Under the pieces are notes generated by a model. The model was not told where the DNA came from, ran no database searches, and was given only the letters and a program-made list of their open reading frames with translations. Shown piece by piece: positions 35,326-45,264 of a DNA stretch of 64,000 bases; the stretch's first letter is position 1; each line of letters starts with the position of its first letter. Origin of the DNA: Desulfobulbus oligotrophicus (GTDB lineage: Bacteria; Desulfobacterota; Desulfobulbia; Desulfobulbales; Desulfobulbaceae); the NCBI RefSeq assembly GCF_016446285.1, contig NZ_CP054140.1:2275501-2339500 (forward strand), written 5' to 3'. Made by a program: the position numbers and the translations under genes.

Positions 35326-37065
35326 TTAAGTAGAGCTATCGCGATCAGGTCGGTGCAGCTCCAATGCCTGAATCTGAGTGCGCTCGACACCTTTAAACCA
35401 GGAACGTTTTAAATGGAAAATAAGATTGGCTCGTTGCGGACAATCAAAGAACTCTTCCGCAAGATTAAAGCCAATACCTGGCAGCACGCCCTCCCCTCCT
35501 TGCAGCTGAAATAAGAGGTGACCATTCCGTGACCTTGTCCGTAACAGATGTTGTTCAGCCAGAAGTAAACACGGTTCATGATTGCCTTCCCCAAATGGTT
35601 GCATCATCTGCAGTGCGTTGGCAAAAGAAGTAGAGAGCATATTGGCATTAGGCAGAAAGTAATCAACTGTTGTATGAACTCTGTTCTCTATCATTAAAAT
35701 CATACGTTTGATTTGCTCATCAAAGTCTCTTTTGAATTGAGATAGATTCTCTCTACGTACTGATAAGCCGACTGCCATTGCATGTCCACCGAACTGTTCT
35801 ATCGACGCTGCACACTCTTCCAGAGCGTGGTACAGATTGATACCTTGAATTGATCGTCCGGATCCACGCAGTACAGATGCATTCTGGACATCATCTGAGA
35901 ACACCAGCACCGGCCTGCCGCAACGATCAACCAGTCGTGAAGCTAAAATTCCCAGCACACCGACATGGCAATCAGGATGATACAGTATGATACTGGAGCT
36001 TTGTGCGGAAAGTTGTTCTTGATAGTTCTCTTGTAAAACCGCTAAAGCTGAAGCTTCTAACTGTTTCCTTGCCAGGTTCATGGTCTCCAGTTGTTCAGCC
36101 AGCATCTGTGCATTTGTTGCTGTTTCAGCAAGAAGTAATTCTACACCCTTTGACGGATTGCCTAACCGGCCACCTGCATTCATTCTTGGGGCCAGGCGGA
36201 AAGAGATGTCTTCCGACAGCGCTTCCCTGCCAGTCAACCCGCTTTTTCGACACAAAAAATCCACACCTAACCGATGCTTTGACGATATAACTTCAAGCCC
36301 GGATCGAACTAAAATACGATTCACCCCCTGCAAAGGTACAACATCAGCCACTGTACCAAGAGCAACAAAATCAAGGTACTTCTTCAGATTGAGTGACAGG
36401 CCCATGGCTCTTCGTAAAGCGATGAGCAGAAAGAAAGCAACCCCTACTCCTGACAGAAATGAGCAAGGAAAGGTGCATCCTGGTTGCTTAGGGTTGAGAA
36501 TAGCATCGGCAAGAGGTAGTTGTTCCGGAGCTTCATGATGATCAGTTATAACAACCCGAAGACCCTGGTGCCGGGCGTATCCAACTTCTTCAACAGCTGT
36601 AATGCCACAGTCAACCGAAATGAGTACTCCACCCTGCCCTGGACATTGGGCGAGCAATCGATCTATGGACGCAAAAGAAAGTCCATAAGCTTCCTTGAGC
36701 CTGTTGGGTATATAGTAATAAGCCCTTTGCCCGATTTCGGTGAAAAAAGAGATTAAAAGCGCGGTGGCGCTGATACCGTCAACATCATAGTCTCCATGGA
36801 TGAAAATCGGCTGCTGTTCATTGCACGCATTTATTATGCACGTAACTGCCTTGTCCATATCTTTCATCCTGTCCGGGGATGGGAGCATCGATAGATGAGG
36901 ATACAGAAACTCCTGCGCCTGGTCGAGTGTTGTGATGCCTCGACTGTGCAGCAGCTCACCGACTGGTTCGGGAATACCAAACTCTTTAGTCATCAACCTG
37001 CCAAAGGTTCGTTCTTCAGATGTGCGCTGACAAAGCAGAGTATATTTAAAAGAAAAACGATTCAC
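35326..37065 (-). CDS. recJ: Single-stranded-DNA-specific exonuclease RecJ
   Basis: This 5'-3' single-strand exonuclease acts in recombination and mismatch repair. It is 579 residues. DHH-family metal motifs are GDYDVDGISATALL (motif I), SVDCGITAVEEVGYA, VVITDHHEAPE (DHH), GCTFPCSFLSGVGVAF and a DHHA1 domain with GGHAMAVGLSV near the C-terminus. The GTG at 37065 is chosen because homology to RecJ extends to before the internal ATG at 36993. The start overlaps the region upstream of miaA by 20 bases. Confidence 0.95.
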   Translation of the reverse strand: MNRFSFKYTLLCQRTSEERTFGRLMTKEFGIPEPVGELLHSRGITTLDQAQEFLYPHLSMLPSPDRMKDMDKAVTCIINACNEQQPIFIHGDYDVDGISATALLISFFTEIGQRAYYYIPNRLKEAYGLSFASIDRLLAQCPGQGGVLISVDCGITAVEEVGYARHQGLRVVITDHHEAPEQLPLADAILNPKQPGCTFPCSFLSGVGVAFFLLIALRRAMGLSLNLKKYLDFVALGTVADVVPLQGVNRILVRSGLEVISSKHRLGVDFLCRKSGLTGREALSEDISFRLAPRMNAGGRLGNPSKGVELLLAETATNAQMLAEQLETMNLARKQLEASALAVLQENYQEQLSAQSSSIILYHPDCHVGVLGILASRLVDRCGRPVLVFSDDVQNASVLRGSGRSIQGINLYHALEECAASIEQFGGHAMAVGLSVRRENLSQFKRDFDEQIKRMILMIENRVHTTVDYFLPNANMLSTSFANALQMMQPFGEGNHEPCLLLAEQHLLRTRSRNGHLLFQLQGGEGVLPGIGFNLAEEFFDCPQRANLIFHLKRSWFKGVERTQIQALELHRPDRDSST

Positions 37066-37085
37066 ACTCTATATCCACCGGGAGT

Positions 37086-38021
37086 TTATTGCAGGAAGGC
37101 ATTAATAGCTGAAAAAATTTCATTCGTTTTTTTATTGGAATACCATTGCACCTGCTGCTGGCGTCGGAACCAGGTGAGTTGTCTTTTCGCATAGCGCCTG
37201 GTATCCCGAACCAGGGTCGCGGTGGCTGTTTCCCAATCACAGGTCCTGTTAATAACAGCTATCATATGTCGATAACCAATTGATTGCATTGATGGAAGGT
37301 GCGCTTCATACCCCTGTTTGAGAAGCCAGGACACCTCTTCCAGAAAGGCGTCTCCCATCATAGCAACTGAACGCTGGTGAATGCGGTTATAGAGCAGTTC
37401 CCGATCACAGGTCAAGCCCAAGATCAGTAGTCGGGAAAATAAGGGTCGGGGCACTTGTTGTTGTCGGTGCAAATGCGATGACCATGGGATGCCCGTAGCA
37501 TGATAAATTTCCAGGGCACGAATTAAACGCTGGGTATCATTTTTGTGAATACGCTGACTGCTGATTGGATCAACTGCACATAGCTCAGCATAAAGCGCTT
37601 CCCTACCCTGTTCAGCCAGTCTGTGTAAAAGCGAGGCCCGAACTTCAGGAGAAACTTTAACAGTGTCGAACAGTCCATTGAGTAATGAGGAAAGATAGAG
37701 CCCTGTCCCGCCGGTTATAAAGGGTATCTTCCCATGAGCATGGATATGTTTGATGGCCTTTCTGGCATCAGTTACAAATCTGGCTGCATTGTACTGCTCA
37801 TCAGGATCAACAATATCGATCAGGTGATGAGTAACTTGCCGGCGTTCCTCATTACTCGCCTTGGCGGTCCCGATATCCATGTAGCGATAGATCTGCATCG
37901 AATCCATGGAAACAATTTCAGCCTGGATCCGATCAGCAATTTCAAGTGACAGCGCTGTCTTACCGATGGCTGTCGGGCCGATCAGGACGACAATCGGTTT
38001 TTGAATGGAAGATGATAGCAT
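37086..38021 (-). CDS. miaA: tRNA dimethylallyltransferase
   Basis: This enzyme transfers a dimethylallyl group to A37 of tRNAs, giving i6A, the substrate of MiaB (32-33 kb). It is 311 residues with P-loop GPTAIGKTALSLEIA, MDSMQIYRYMDIGTAK (DSxQxYRxLdigTAKp-like), HHLIDIVDPDEQYNAARF, and TGGTGLYLSSLLNG. The C-terminal half contains the characteristic RQLTWFRRQQQVQWY. It follows a ComEA-like gene by 8 bases. Confidence 0.96.
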   Translation of the reverse strand: MLSSSIQKPIVVLIGPTAIGKTALSLEIADRIQAEIVSMDSMQIYRYMDIGTAKASNEERRQVTHHLIDIVDPDEQYNAARFVTDARKAIKHIHAHGKIPFITGGTGLYLSSLLNGLFDTVKVSPEVRASLLHRLAEQGREALYAELCAVDPISSQRIHKNDTQRLIRALEIYHATGIPWSSHLHRQQQVPRPLFSRLLILGLTCDRELLYNRIHQRSVAMMGDAFLEEVSWLLKQGYEAHLPSMQSIGYRHMIAVINRTCDWETATATLVRDTRRYAKRQLTWFRRQQQVQWYSNKKTNEIFSAINAFLQ

Positions 38022-38029
38022 TGCTGATC

Positions 38030-38530
38030 TTATTCAAAGCTGATGAATGGTGAGAGACGCTGCAAGATTATCGGCCCGATGCCTGGGACCTCAAGCAAAT
38101 CCTCCGGACCTGTGAATCGCCCTTTTGTTGATCGTGTCGTTACGATAGCAGCGGCAAGACGCGGTCCGATTCCGGGAAGCATTTTTAAGTCCTGTTCCTG
38201 ACATGTGTTCACGGGCAAAGGTTGGTTAAAAAACAAGGCAAATGCTGGTGGGATTTTCTCTTGTCCGTTTATTTTCTGCTGATGAACCAACGTACTGTCT
38301 GCTGCCCTGTCTTGCACAACAAGGCAATACCTGGTGCTGACGACCTGCCATGCACTGTTGTCATCTTGAGGTGCCCACGTATACTGGTGTTTTGGTGGTG
38401 ATTCTGCATGTTGTACTAGCAAAGGTAAACCAACCATGAAGCATCCCAAAACAAAAAGGACAAGCGTTTGCTTGTCCCTGTTTGACGAGTTGGTACCTGA
38501 ACCGGCCCTGTCAGTGGTTATTTTTTTCAT
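38030..38530 (-). CDS. Membrane-anchored ComEA-like helix-hairpin-helix protein
   Basis: This is a 166-residue protein with an N-terminal cytoplasmic lead, one transmembrane helix (TLVLFVLGCFMVGLPLLV, about residues 22-39) and a C-terminal double helix-hairpin-helix (LKMLPGIGPRLAAAIVTTRS and EVPGIGPIILQRL) of the kind in ComEA DNA receptors. The location fits ComEA, but no other competence gene is near. The start codon lies in the cimA tail (20-base overlap), and the ATG is downstream of a good AAGGATGA. Confidence 0.8.
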   Translation of the reverse strand: MKKITTDRAGSGTNSSNRDKQTLVLFVLGCFMVGLPLLVQHAESPPKHQYTWAPQDDNSAWQVVSTRYCLVVQDRAADSTLVHQQKINGQEKIPPAFALFFNQPLPVNTCQEQDLKMLPGIGPRLAAAIVTTRSTKGRFTGPEDLLEVPGIGPIILQRLSPFISFE

Positions 38531-40106
38531 CCTTGATCAACTTATAATTGATACTGTCAACCAAAGCCAGCCAGCTCGCTTCAATAATGTTTACAGAAAC
38601 CCCCACGGTTCCCCAGCTCTTTTCCAGATCCTTAGTCTCCACCAGTACTCGGACCTTTGCACCGGTACCGTGTTCGCCGGTCAGAACCCGCACCTTGTAA
38701 TCAACAAGCTCCATATCTTCAAGACCCGGGTAAAAACGGGTCAGTGCTTTACGCAGGGCTCGGTCAAGGGCATTGACAGGACCATCGCCCATTGAGGCAG
38801 TATGTACCTCTTTACCGTCAACGTAAAGTCGGATAGTGGCTTCGGTAACAGGGGGGTGTTGATCAAAGGTATGGTGAATAACCCGGAAAGTTTCAAGTTG
38901 AAAAAAATCGCGATGAAGTCCCATAGTCCGACGCATCAACAATTCGAAACTGGCTTCAGCCGCCTCAAATTGATAACCTGAATTTTCCAGCCGTTTAAGT
39001 TCAGCTACAATCGAAGCTACCATCGCGTCATCCTGATGGACGTCCAGGCCATATTTCTGTGCCTTCAGCAAGATGTTTGCTTTACCGGATTGATCAGAGA
39101 CCAGAACCCGACGAATGTTGCCGACCTTTTCAGGAGCAATATGCTCATACGTCATTGGGTTGCGTTGTACGGCACTGATATGCACGCCACCTTTATGGGC
39201 AAAGGCTGATTCGCCGACATAGGGTTGATATCGATTATGTGGCAAGTTAGCCAGTTCGTTGACCATCCGGGCAGTGGTATACAACTGGTCAATACGTTTG
39301 CCGACCTTACACTCCAGTCCCATTTTAAAAATCAATGCCGGGATAATAGACGTCAGGTTGGCATTGCCGCAACGTTCGCCAAACCCGTTGATTGTCCCTT
39401 GTACGTGATTCGCCCCAAGATGAACACCCATCAAAGCATTGGCAACAGCGGTTTCCGAATCATTATGTGCATGAATACCAAGTCTGATCGCACGTGCTCC
39501 CTGTTCAGAACAGAACTGCTGTACGCGCTGCATGATCTCCGGGATTTCATGAGGGAGCGTTCCACCATTGGTGTCGCAGAGGACAACAGTCTCTGCTCCG
39601 CCTTTTATTGCTTTGCCGATGGTTGCCAGACAGTACTCCCGGTTATTCTTAAACCCATCGAAAAAATGCTCCGCATCATAGATCAGATGTTGCACCCTGG
39701 GACGCAGGTAGGCGAGAGAATCTTCGATAATCTTCAAATTATCTTCAAGTTCAATCCGTAACGCATCGATTACATGAATATCCCAGCTTTTCCCGAATAT
39801 GGTTATTGCCGGTGTCTTGGCCGCCAGCAGTGCCTGTATGTTACCATCCGCTTCCGGAGGTTTCTGAAAATGTCGAGTTGAGCCAAAGGCCGTTAGTTTT
39901 GCATGTTGAAGCTCAACATTCCGCATGCGCTCAAAAAATGCAACTGCCAGCGGATTCGATCCAGGCCAGCCACCCTCAATAAAATCAATACCAATCCGAT
40001 CCAGCTGGCGACAGACTTTGATCTTGTCATCTACTGAGAGATTAAAGTTTTCAGCCTGAGTCCCGTCCCGCAGTGTGGTGTCGTAAAGTTGAATAACTCT
40101 GGCCAT
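38511..40106 (-). CDS. cimA: Citramalate synthase
   Basis: This enzyme condenses pyruvate with acetyl-CoA to (R)-citramalate, the threonine-independent entry to isoleucine. The 531-residue protein has the alpha-IPM-synthase-like barrel (LYDTTLRDGTQAENFNLSV, GIDFIEGGWPGSNP, HAHNDSETAVANAL, GTINGFGERCGNANL) and a C-terminal regulatory domain. Length and sequence (GSTRHFQKPP) match the CimA_Desulfo type rather than LeuA. The start ATG at 40106 lies 3 bases from the lysC stop. Confidence 0.95.
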   Translation of the reverse strand: MARVIQLYDTTLRDGTQAENFNLSVDDKIKVCRQLDRIGIDFIEGGWPGSNPLAVAFFERMRNVELQHAKLTAFGSTRHFQKPPEADGNIQALLAAKTPAITIFGKSWDIHVIDALRIELEDNLKIIEDSLAYLRPRVQHLIYDAEHFFDGFKNNREYCLATIGKAIKGGAETVVLCDTNGGTLPHEIPEIMQRVQQFCSEQGARAIRLGIHAHNDSETAVANALMGVHLGANHVQGTINGFGERCGNANLTSIIPALIFKMGLECKVGKRIDQLYTTARMVNELANLPHNRYQPYVGESAFAHKGGVHISAVQRNPMTYEHIAPEKVGNIRRVLVSDQSGKANILLKAQKYGLDVHQDDAMVASIVAELKRLENSGYQFEAAEASFELLMRRTMGLHRDFFQLETFRVIHHTFDQHPPVTEATIRLYVDGKEVHTASMGDGPVNALDRALRKALTRFYPGLEDMELVDYKVRVLTGEHGTGAKVRVLVETKDLEKSWGTVGVSVNIIEASWLALVDSINYKLIKDEKNNH

Positions 40107-40109
40107 ACC

Positions 40110-41351
40110 CTATTCATCCTCTTCCAGCGGGACGTTTTCTTTGTCCAGGGCAAAAGCATCGTGAAGCGCCCGAACAGCCAGTTCTGTATATTTTTCTGCA
40201 ATAACACAAGAAACTTTGATCTCTGAAGTGGACACCATCATCATGTTGACCCCTTCTTTTGCCAGGATCTGAAACATTGTGGAGGCAATGCCCGGATGAT
40301 TGCGCATGCCAACGCCCACGATCGATATTTTTGCAATATCTTTGTCACCCGTCACGGTCTTGGCGTTGATTTCCTTGGCAACCTTGTGCAGAATTTTCAT
40401 GGCCTGGTCATAGTCTCTTCGTAAAACAGTGAAGGTCATGTCAGTGAGGTGACCGTCGTCGGTATTTTGAATGATCATATCGACCAAAATACCTGCATCT
40501 GAAATAGGAAGAAATATTTTCGCCGCAATTCCAGGCTGATCCGGCACTTGTTTAATGGTGATCCTAGCTTCATTTTTACTGTACGTAATGCCGGAAACCA
40601 GCATGGACTCCATAATTTTGTCCTCCCTAACAACCCATGTGCCAGTATTATTTGAAAAAGTTGAACGGACATGCACAGGCACGCCAAATCTTTTTGCTAA
40701 ACCTACTGATCGAATATCTAACACCTTGGCCCCGAGACTGGCCAGTTCCAGCATCTCGTCGTAACTGATGTAGTCTATTTTTTTTGCCTTGGCACAGATA
40801 CCGGGATCTGCTGTATATATCCCTTCGACATCGGTAAAAATTTCACAGGCATCGGCCTGCATGGCAGCGGCTAAAGCAACTGCGGTCGTATCAGAGCCAC
40901 CGCGACCAAGCGTCGTGATGTCACCGTTGTCGGTTACTCCTTGAAATCCGGCAATAACGACAATTTTACCGTTATCCAGATGTTTCTTAATCCGCACCGC
41001 ATCAATTTCTTGAATACGGGCCTTGGTATGCATCGTGTCGGTATGAATGGCCACCTGATCAGCCAGCAGGGAGACCGCATCATACCCTAAGTTCTTAATG
41101 GCCATGGCAAAAAGAGCTATGCTGACCTGTTCACCGGTGGCGATAAGCATGTCCATTTCCCGCTGATCAGGGATCTCTTGCATGGCAAGGGCGAGTTCGA
41201 CCAGCCGGTCGGTTTCTCCGGACATTGCCGATAACACCACGATCATCTGGTTGCCTTGCTTATGGGTATTGAGCACCCGTTCAGCCACCCCTTTTATCTT
41301 GTCAGTAGAGCCTACCGATGATCCTCCGTATTTCTGAACGATGAGCGCCAT
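40110..41351 (-). CDS. lysC: Aspartate kinase
   Basis: This enzyme phosphorylates aspartate, first step to lysine, methionine and threonine. It is 413 residues. The kinase domain starts ALIVQKYGGSSVGSTDKI and includes TLGRGGSDTTAVALAAAM and FTDVEGIYTADPGI. Two ACT domains follow after residue 265 (ITIKQVPDQPGIAAKIF and SIVGVGMRNHPGIAS), which suggests feedback control. It is the upstream gene of cimA in the same operon. It implies the diaminopimelate route for lysine. Confidence 0.95.
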   Translation of the reverse strand: MALIVQKYGGSSVGSTDKIKGVAERVLNTHKQGNQMIVVLSAMSGETDRLVELALAMQEIPDQREMDMLIATGEQVSIALFAMAIKNLGYDAVSLLADQVAIHTDTMHTKARIQEIDAVRIKKHLDNGKIVVIAGFQGVTDNGDITTLGRGGSDTTAVALAAAMQADACEIFTDVEGIYTADPGICAKAKKIDYISYDEMLELASLGAKVLDIRSVGLAKRFGVPVHVRSTFSNNTGTWVVREDKIMESMLVSGITYSKNEARITIKQVPDQPGIAAKIFLPISDAGILVDMIIQNTDDGHLTDMTFTVLRRDYDQAMKILHKVAKEINAKTVTGDKDIAKISIVGVGMRNHPGIASTMFQILAKEGVNMMMVSTSEIKVSCVIAEKYTELAVRALHDAFALDKENVPLEEDE

Positions 41352-41568
41352 AATCGTGTCCGCTGATAGAAAAAACTGTGTTTAGATTAGAAAATTGAGA
41401 TTGTGTGAAAAAACAAAGACATGCATGAATTTATATAGTACCCCAGAATGGCATTATCTGTAATGAATAAAGAGATCCAGATTAAAGGGTATTTTTAAAT
41501 TTGCAACCTCTATCCATATTCTGTACATAGAACAGTTTCAGTTTTTTGCCGTTACGTTGAACAATCAC
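41352..41568. other. Divergent gap between lysC and trmL
   Basis: This stretch of 217 bases is AT-rich and holds no gene. I saw no lysine riboswitch or other known leader. Promoters for lysC (leftward) and trmL (rightward) should lie here; no clear pair of boxes was identified. Confidence 0.35.
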
Positions 41569-42039
41569 ATGCAAACGCCCTATTCCACCCTTCATATCGT
41601 TCTTGTTGAACCGGAAATTCCTCCCAATACGGGATCAATCGCCCGTTTGTGCGGAGCCACTGATACGGTGCTCGACCTGATACATCCTTTGGGGTTTGCG
41701 ACTGACAACAAGCATCTCAAACGAGCCGGCCTTGACTATTGGCCCCATGTACAGATTAACCATTGGGAAAATTTAGATACTTTTCTGCAAGCTCAAGATG
41801 AAAACAAACTCTATTTTTTAACGACAAAATCTAAAAATATCTATACCAGTGCTCAATTCAACCCCGGAGACAAGTTCATCTTTGGCAAAGAGACAAAAGG
41901 CTTGCCTGAGGATATATTGAGTCTGTATAGTGACCGCTGTCTGACCATCCCCATGCACAACCCTAATATCCGCAGTCTCAATTTGGCAATGGCTGCGGGT
42001 ATCGTTCTTTATGAAGCCTTACGACAGATCAGTCGATAA
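41569..42039 (+). CDS. trmL: tRNA (cytidine/uridine-2'-O-)-methyltransferase
   Basis: This SPOUT methyltransferase modifies the wobble base 34 of leucine tRNAs. The protein is about 156 residues and shows LVEPEIPPNTGSIARLCGAT, the KRAGLDYW segment, FIFGKETKGLPEDIL and the knot region IPMHNPNIRSLNLAMAAGIV. An in-frame TTG at 41557 is another start; neither has a strong ribosome site. It is followed by serC after 39 bases. Confidence 0.93.
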   Translation: MQTPYSTLHIVLVEPEIPPNTGSIARLCGATDTVLDLIHPLGFATDNKHLKRAGLDYWPHVQINHWENLDTFLQAQDENKLYFLTTKSKNIYTSAQFNPGDKFIFGKETKGLPEDILSLYSDRCLTIPMHNPNIRSLNLAMAAGIVLYEALRQISR

Positions 42040-42078
42040 CCTCCATATATCAGCCATTTTAACAGCAAGGAGAAAGTA

Positions 42079-43161
42079 ATGCCTGAAAGAATTTACAATT
42101 TCAGTCCCGGACCAGCCACCCTCCCCTACTCAGTCCTTCAAGAGGCGGCAGTCGATATTGTCAATTTTAAAGACAGCGGCATGGGGTTGATAGAACTGAG
42201 TCATCGCTCTAAACTTTTCATGGATGTGGCAGACGAAACAGAGGCATTGCTCCGCGAATTGTTGAATATACCTTCAAACTACAAGCTCCTTTTCCTCCAG
42301 GGCGGTGCATCTTCCCAGTTTTTTATGGTTCCGATGAACCTGCTGCAGCATGATCAGAAGGCAACGTACCTGAACACCGGAGTGTGGGCGAAAAAAGCAA
42401 TCCAGGAAGCACAACTCTTCGGCAAGGTTGAAGTGGCGTATTCCAGTGAGGATATTACGTACAGGCGTGTACCCAAAGATGATGAGTATACAGTTTCCAG
42501 TGATAGTCAGTATCTCCACTTTGTCAGTAATAACACCATTTACGGTACTCAGTATCCAGATATGCCCGACAAGACAGTGATGCTTGTGGCTGATATGTCA
42601 TCAGACATTTTAAGCCGACCATTCGATGTCAGTAAGTTTGGGATAGTGTACGCCGGTGCGCAGAAAAATATGGGGCCGGCCGGAGTTACCATAGTCATCA
42701 TTCGTGAGGATCTGCTGGATAAAGTCGGTGACAGGGTGCCGACCATGCTGAAGTATAAAACCCATGCTGAGAAAGATTCCATGTTCAACACGCCTCCCTG
42801 CTTTGCCCTCTACTGCGTAGGTCGGGTGTTGAACTGGCTGAAGAACTTCGGCGGTGTGGCTGCCATAGAAAAAATAAACCGTGAAAAGGCAGCCGTGCTC
42901 TATGAGGCCATCGACAGCATGGAAATGTATCGTGGTCACGCAGAAAAAGAATCCCGTTCATTGATGAACGTTACCTTCAACCTCCCCACACCGGAGCTTG
43001 AAGCCCGGTTTATTCGTGAAGCTGCAGCTGTCGGCCTTGACGGCCTTAAAGGGCATCGCTCGGTTGGTGGTTGTCGTGCATCGATCTATAATGCTTTCCC
43101 ACGGGAAGGAGTTGAAAAACTGGTCTCTTTTATGGCAGATTTTGCCCAACAGAACCAGTAG
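42079..43161 (+). CDS. serC: Phosphoserine aminotransferase
   Basis: This PLP enzyme makes phosphoserine (and acts in pyridoxal synthesis). It is 360 residues, starting IYNFSPGPATLPYSVLQEAA. It contains FLQGGASSQFFMVPMNLL, the Schiff-base lysine in GAQKNMGPAGVTIVI, and HRSVGGCRASIYNAFP near the C-terminus. It has AAGGAG before the ATG. serA is not in the window. Confidence 0.96.
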   Translation: MPERIYNFSPGPATLPYSVLQEAAVDIVNFKDSGMGLIELSHRSKLFMDVADETEALLRELLNIPSNYKLLFLQGGASSQFFMVPMNLLQHDQKATYLNTGVWAKKAIQEAQLFGKVEVAYSSEDITYRRVPKDDEYTVSSDSQYLHFVSNNTIYGTQYPDMPDKTVMLVADMSSDILSRPFDVSKFGIVYAGAQKNMGPAGVTIVIIREDLLDKVGDRVPTMLKYKTHAEKDSMFNTPPCFALYCVGRVLNWLKNFGGVAAIEKINREKAAVLYEAIDSMEMYRGHAEKESRSLMNVTFNLPTPELEARFIREAAAVGLDGLKGHRSVGGCRASIYNAFPREGVEKLVSFMADFAQQNQ

Positions 43162-43224
43162 CCCTTTAGTCCCCAACCCGTGATTACAGTTCTCTATTGA
43201 TCATGGATTGGGGACGATTTTGTT

Positions 43225-44094
43225 ATGGATTATCAGGGAAACATCATTCGGCCGCCAAGTGAAGCCTTCTCAATTATACTGCAGGTAACCCATGGCTGTT
43301 CACATCATCGCTGCACCTTTTGCGGAGCCTATCGCGACAAGCCGTTTCGGATAAAATCGCAGGATGCAATCGAACGAGACCTGGACTTTGCTGCTCACTG
43401 GTGTCGCCGTCAAACCACTCTATTTTTAGCCGATGGCGATGCCCTGGTTTTACCCCATTCGCAAATGATTACCTTACTGACTCGTATTCGTTCGCAACTG
43501 CCCTGGATTCGACGGATCAGTTCCTACGCTACCTGTCAGAATATCATGGCAAAAACCGATGCAGAACTGGCAGCGTATAAGCAGTCAGGATTACAGCGAT
43601 TGTATATAGGCCTTGAAAGTGGTCATGATCCAACTCTCAAGGCCATTGGTAAAGGCGTGGACAGTGAGACAATGGTGATTGCCTGTCAACGGGCCCGGGC
43701 CGCCGGCATGTTTGTGTCAGTCACCTGTCTGCTCGGGATTGCCGGTCGTCTCGCATCATTGCACCACGCAAAAGCCACAGCAGAAGTACTCAACCATATA
43801 CAGCCCAATCAGATCGCTATTTTAACCTTGATGTTGCTGGAAAACACCCCATTGTATCAACAGGCAGCGGCTGGACACTTTTGCCTGGCCAGTCCGAAAG
43901 AGATGCTGATCGAGTTGAAACATTTAATTACTCATCTTGACTCTTTTCGCACCCAGTTCCATGCCAACCATGCCTCCAACTATTTTTCCTTGAGCGGCCG
44001 ATTTCCCAGAGATCATAAAAGTATACTTGCCGCTCTTGATGACCTTATCCGCGAGAATGCTCCTTTAAAACCGGAGACCCTGCGCATGTTGTAA
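43225..44094 (+). CDS. Radical SAM protein with CX4CX2C cluster motif (paralogue 2)
   Basis: This is a 289-residue paralogue of the protein at 30.5-31.4 kb, with the same opening (DYQGNIIRPPSEAFSIILQ) and the same cysteine pattern (C25, C30, C33 in GCSHHRCTFCG). It shares LADGDALVLPHSQM, YIGLESGHDPTLKAIGKG and FHANHASNYFSLSG. The substrate is unknown. It sits between serC and rlmN, which are unrelated, so context does not help. Confidence 0.85.
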   Translation: MDYQGNIIRPPSEAFSIILQVTHGCSHHRCTFCGAYRDKPFRIKSQDAIERDLDFAAHWCRRQTTLFLADGDALVLPHSQMITLLTRIRSQLPWIRRISSYATCQNIMAKTDAELAAYKQSGLQRLYIGLESGHDPTLKAIGKGVDSETMVIACQRARAAGMFVSVTCLLGIAGRLASLHHAKATAEVLNHIQPNQIAILTLMLLENTPLYQQAAAGHFCLASPKEMLIELKHLITHLDSFRTQFHANHASNYFSLSGRFPRDHKSILAALDDLIRENAPLKPETLRML

Positions 44095-44136
44095 TTCGTG
44101 TTACTGTGCTACAAACCCCACGTATTGACCGTCATT

Positions 44137-45219
44137 ATGCAGAAGAATAAATCAAGAAAGGTCGACCTTAAAGACCTGACCCAGGATCAGCTGGTACGTT
44201 TTGTCGAATCATTGGGCCAGCCTGCATTTCGTGGTCGTCAGATTTTAGCCTGGATCTATCGCCCTGGAATTTCAGAGTTTTCCCAAATGACTGATCTGGC
44301 CAAAGAGTTCCGTGCCGTCCTTTCACAAGCAGCAACCATGAGTCGTTTTGATGACTATCTTGTAGAGTCCTCCATGGATGGCACGATCAAATTCGGCTTT
44401 CGGTTGAAAGACGGTCTGGTTATTGAATCTGTTTTGATCCCTGAAGAGGAGCGAAATACCCTTTGTGTGTCTTCCCAGGTTGGATGTGCCATGGGATGCA
44501 GCTTTTGCCTGACCGGAAAGATGGGATTTCATCGCAATTTGCGCACAGCTGAGATCGTGAATCAGGTCTGTGCAGCACAGGAATGGTCTTTCTCGCATGA
44601 GCGGGGACCACTCACCAACCTTGTTTTTATGGGCATGGGGGAACCACTGGCCAACCTGGAGAGTGTTCTTGATGCGATCTCGATTCTGACCGAACAGCGT
44701 GGGCTCGATTTCAGCAATCGACGGATTACAGTATCCACCTGTGGACTGGTGCCGCAAATGCAGATTTTAGGCGAACAGACAGGTGTCAACCTGGCAATTT
44801 CTCTGCATGCTGTCGATGATGAGGTTCGTTCTTCCTTAATGCCAATCAACAGGAGATATCCACTCCAGCAGCTGATTGAAGCTTCCCGCACGTATCCTCA
44901 GAAACGACGTAAACGGGTCATGTTTGAATATACGTTACTTGAAGGGGTGAATGACGCGGACACTGATGCAGAAAAGCTGGCAGATCTGTTACACAATGTC
45001 CCCTGTAAAATTAATTTACTGTCTGTCAATCCAACCGGGGATGCTCGTTTTCACAGCCCAAAAGAAGAGCGGATATTAGAGTTTCAGAAAATACTGCGTG
45101 ATCGTGGCTTTACTGTTTTTATTCGTCAAAGCCGAGGGGAAGATATAGCCGCGGCATGTGGTCAACTGGCCGGCAAAGGGTGGCCTGTTAATCAAGACTC
45201 CGAATCTCAGTTGAAATAA
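44137..45219 (+). CDS. rlmN: 23S rRNA (adenine2503-C2)-methyltransferase
   Basis: This radical SAM methylase acts on A2503 of 23S rRNA and A37 of tRNAs. From ATG 44137 it is 360 residues; a GTG at 44098 gives 13 more. Features: HhH-like N-terminal domain with FRGRQILAWIYRPG, the cluster motif CAMGCSFC, NLVFMGMGEPLANL, SVNPTGDARF, and the catalytic C-terminal cysteine in EDIAAACGQLAG. All are RlmN hallmarks. Confidence 0.95.
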   Translation: MQKNKSRKVDLKDLTQDQLVRFVESLGQPAFRGRQILAWIYRPGISEFSQMTDLAKEFRAVLSQAATMSRFDDYLVESSMDGTIKFGFRLKDGLVIESVLIPEEERNTLCVSSQVGCAMGCSFCLTGKMGFHRNLRTAEIVNQVCAAQEWSFSHERGPLTNLVFMGMGEPLANLESVLDAISILTEQRGLDFSNRRITVSTCGLVPQMQILGEQTGVNLAISLHAVDDEVRSSLMPINRRYPLQQLIEASRTYPQKRRKRVMFEYTLLEGVNDADTDAEKLADLLHNVPCKINLLSVNPTGDARFHSPKEERILEFQKILRDRGFTVFIRQSRGEDIAAACGQLAGKGWPVNQDSESQLK

Positions 45220-45264
45220 AAATCGATAATTCAGAACGATAAAAACAACATATAAAGCATGACC

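Noticed and set aside
41352-41568. Lysine riboswitch ahead of lysC
   Set aside because: I looked for the conserved helices and internal motifs and saw none in this AT-rich gap.
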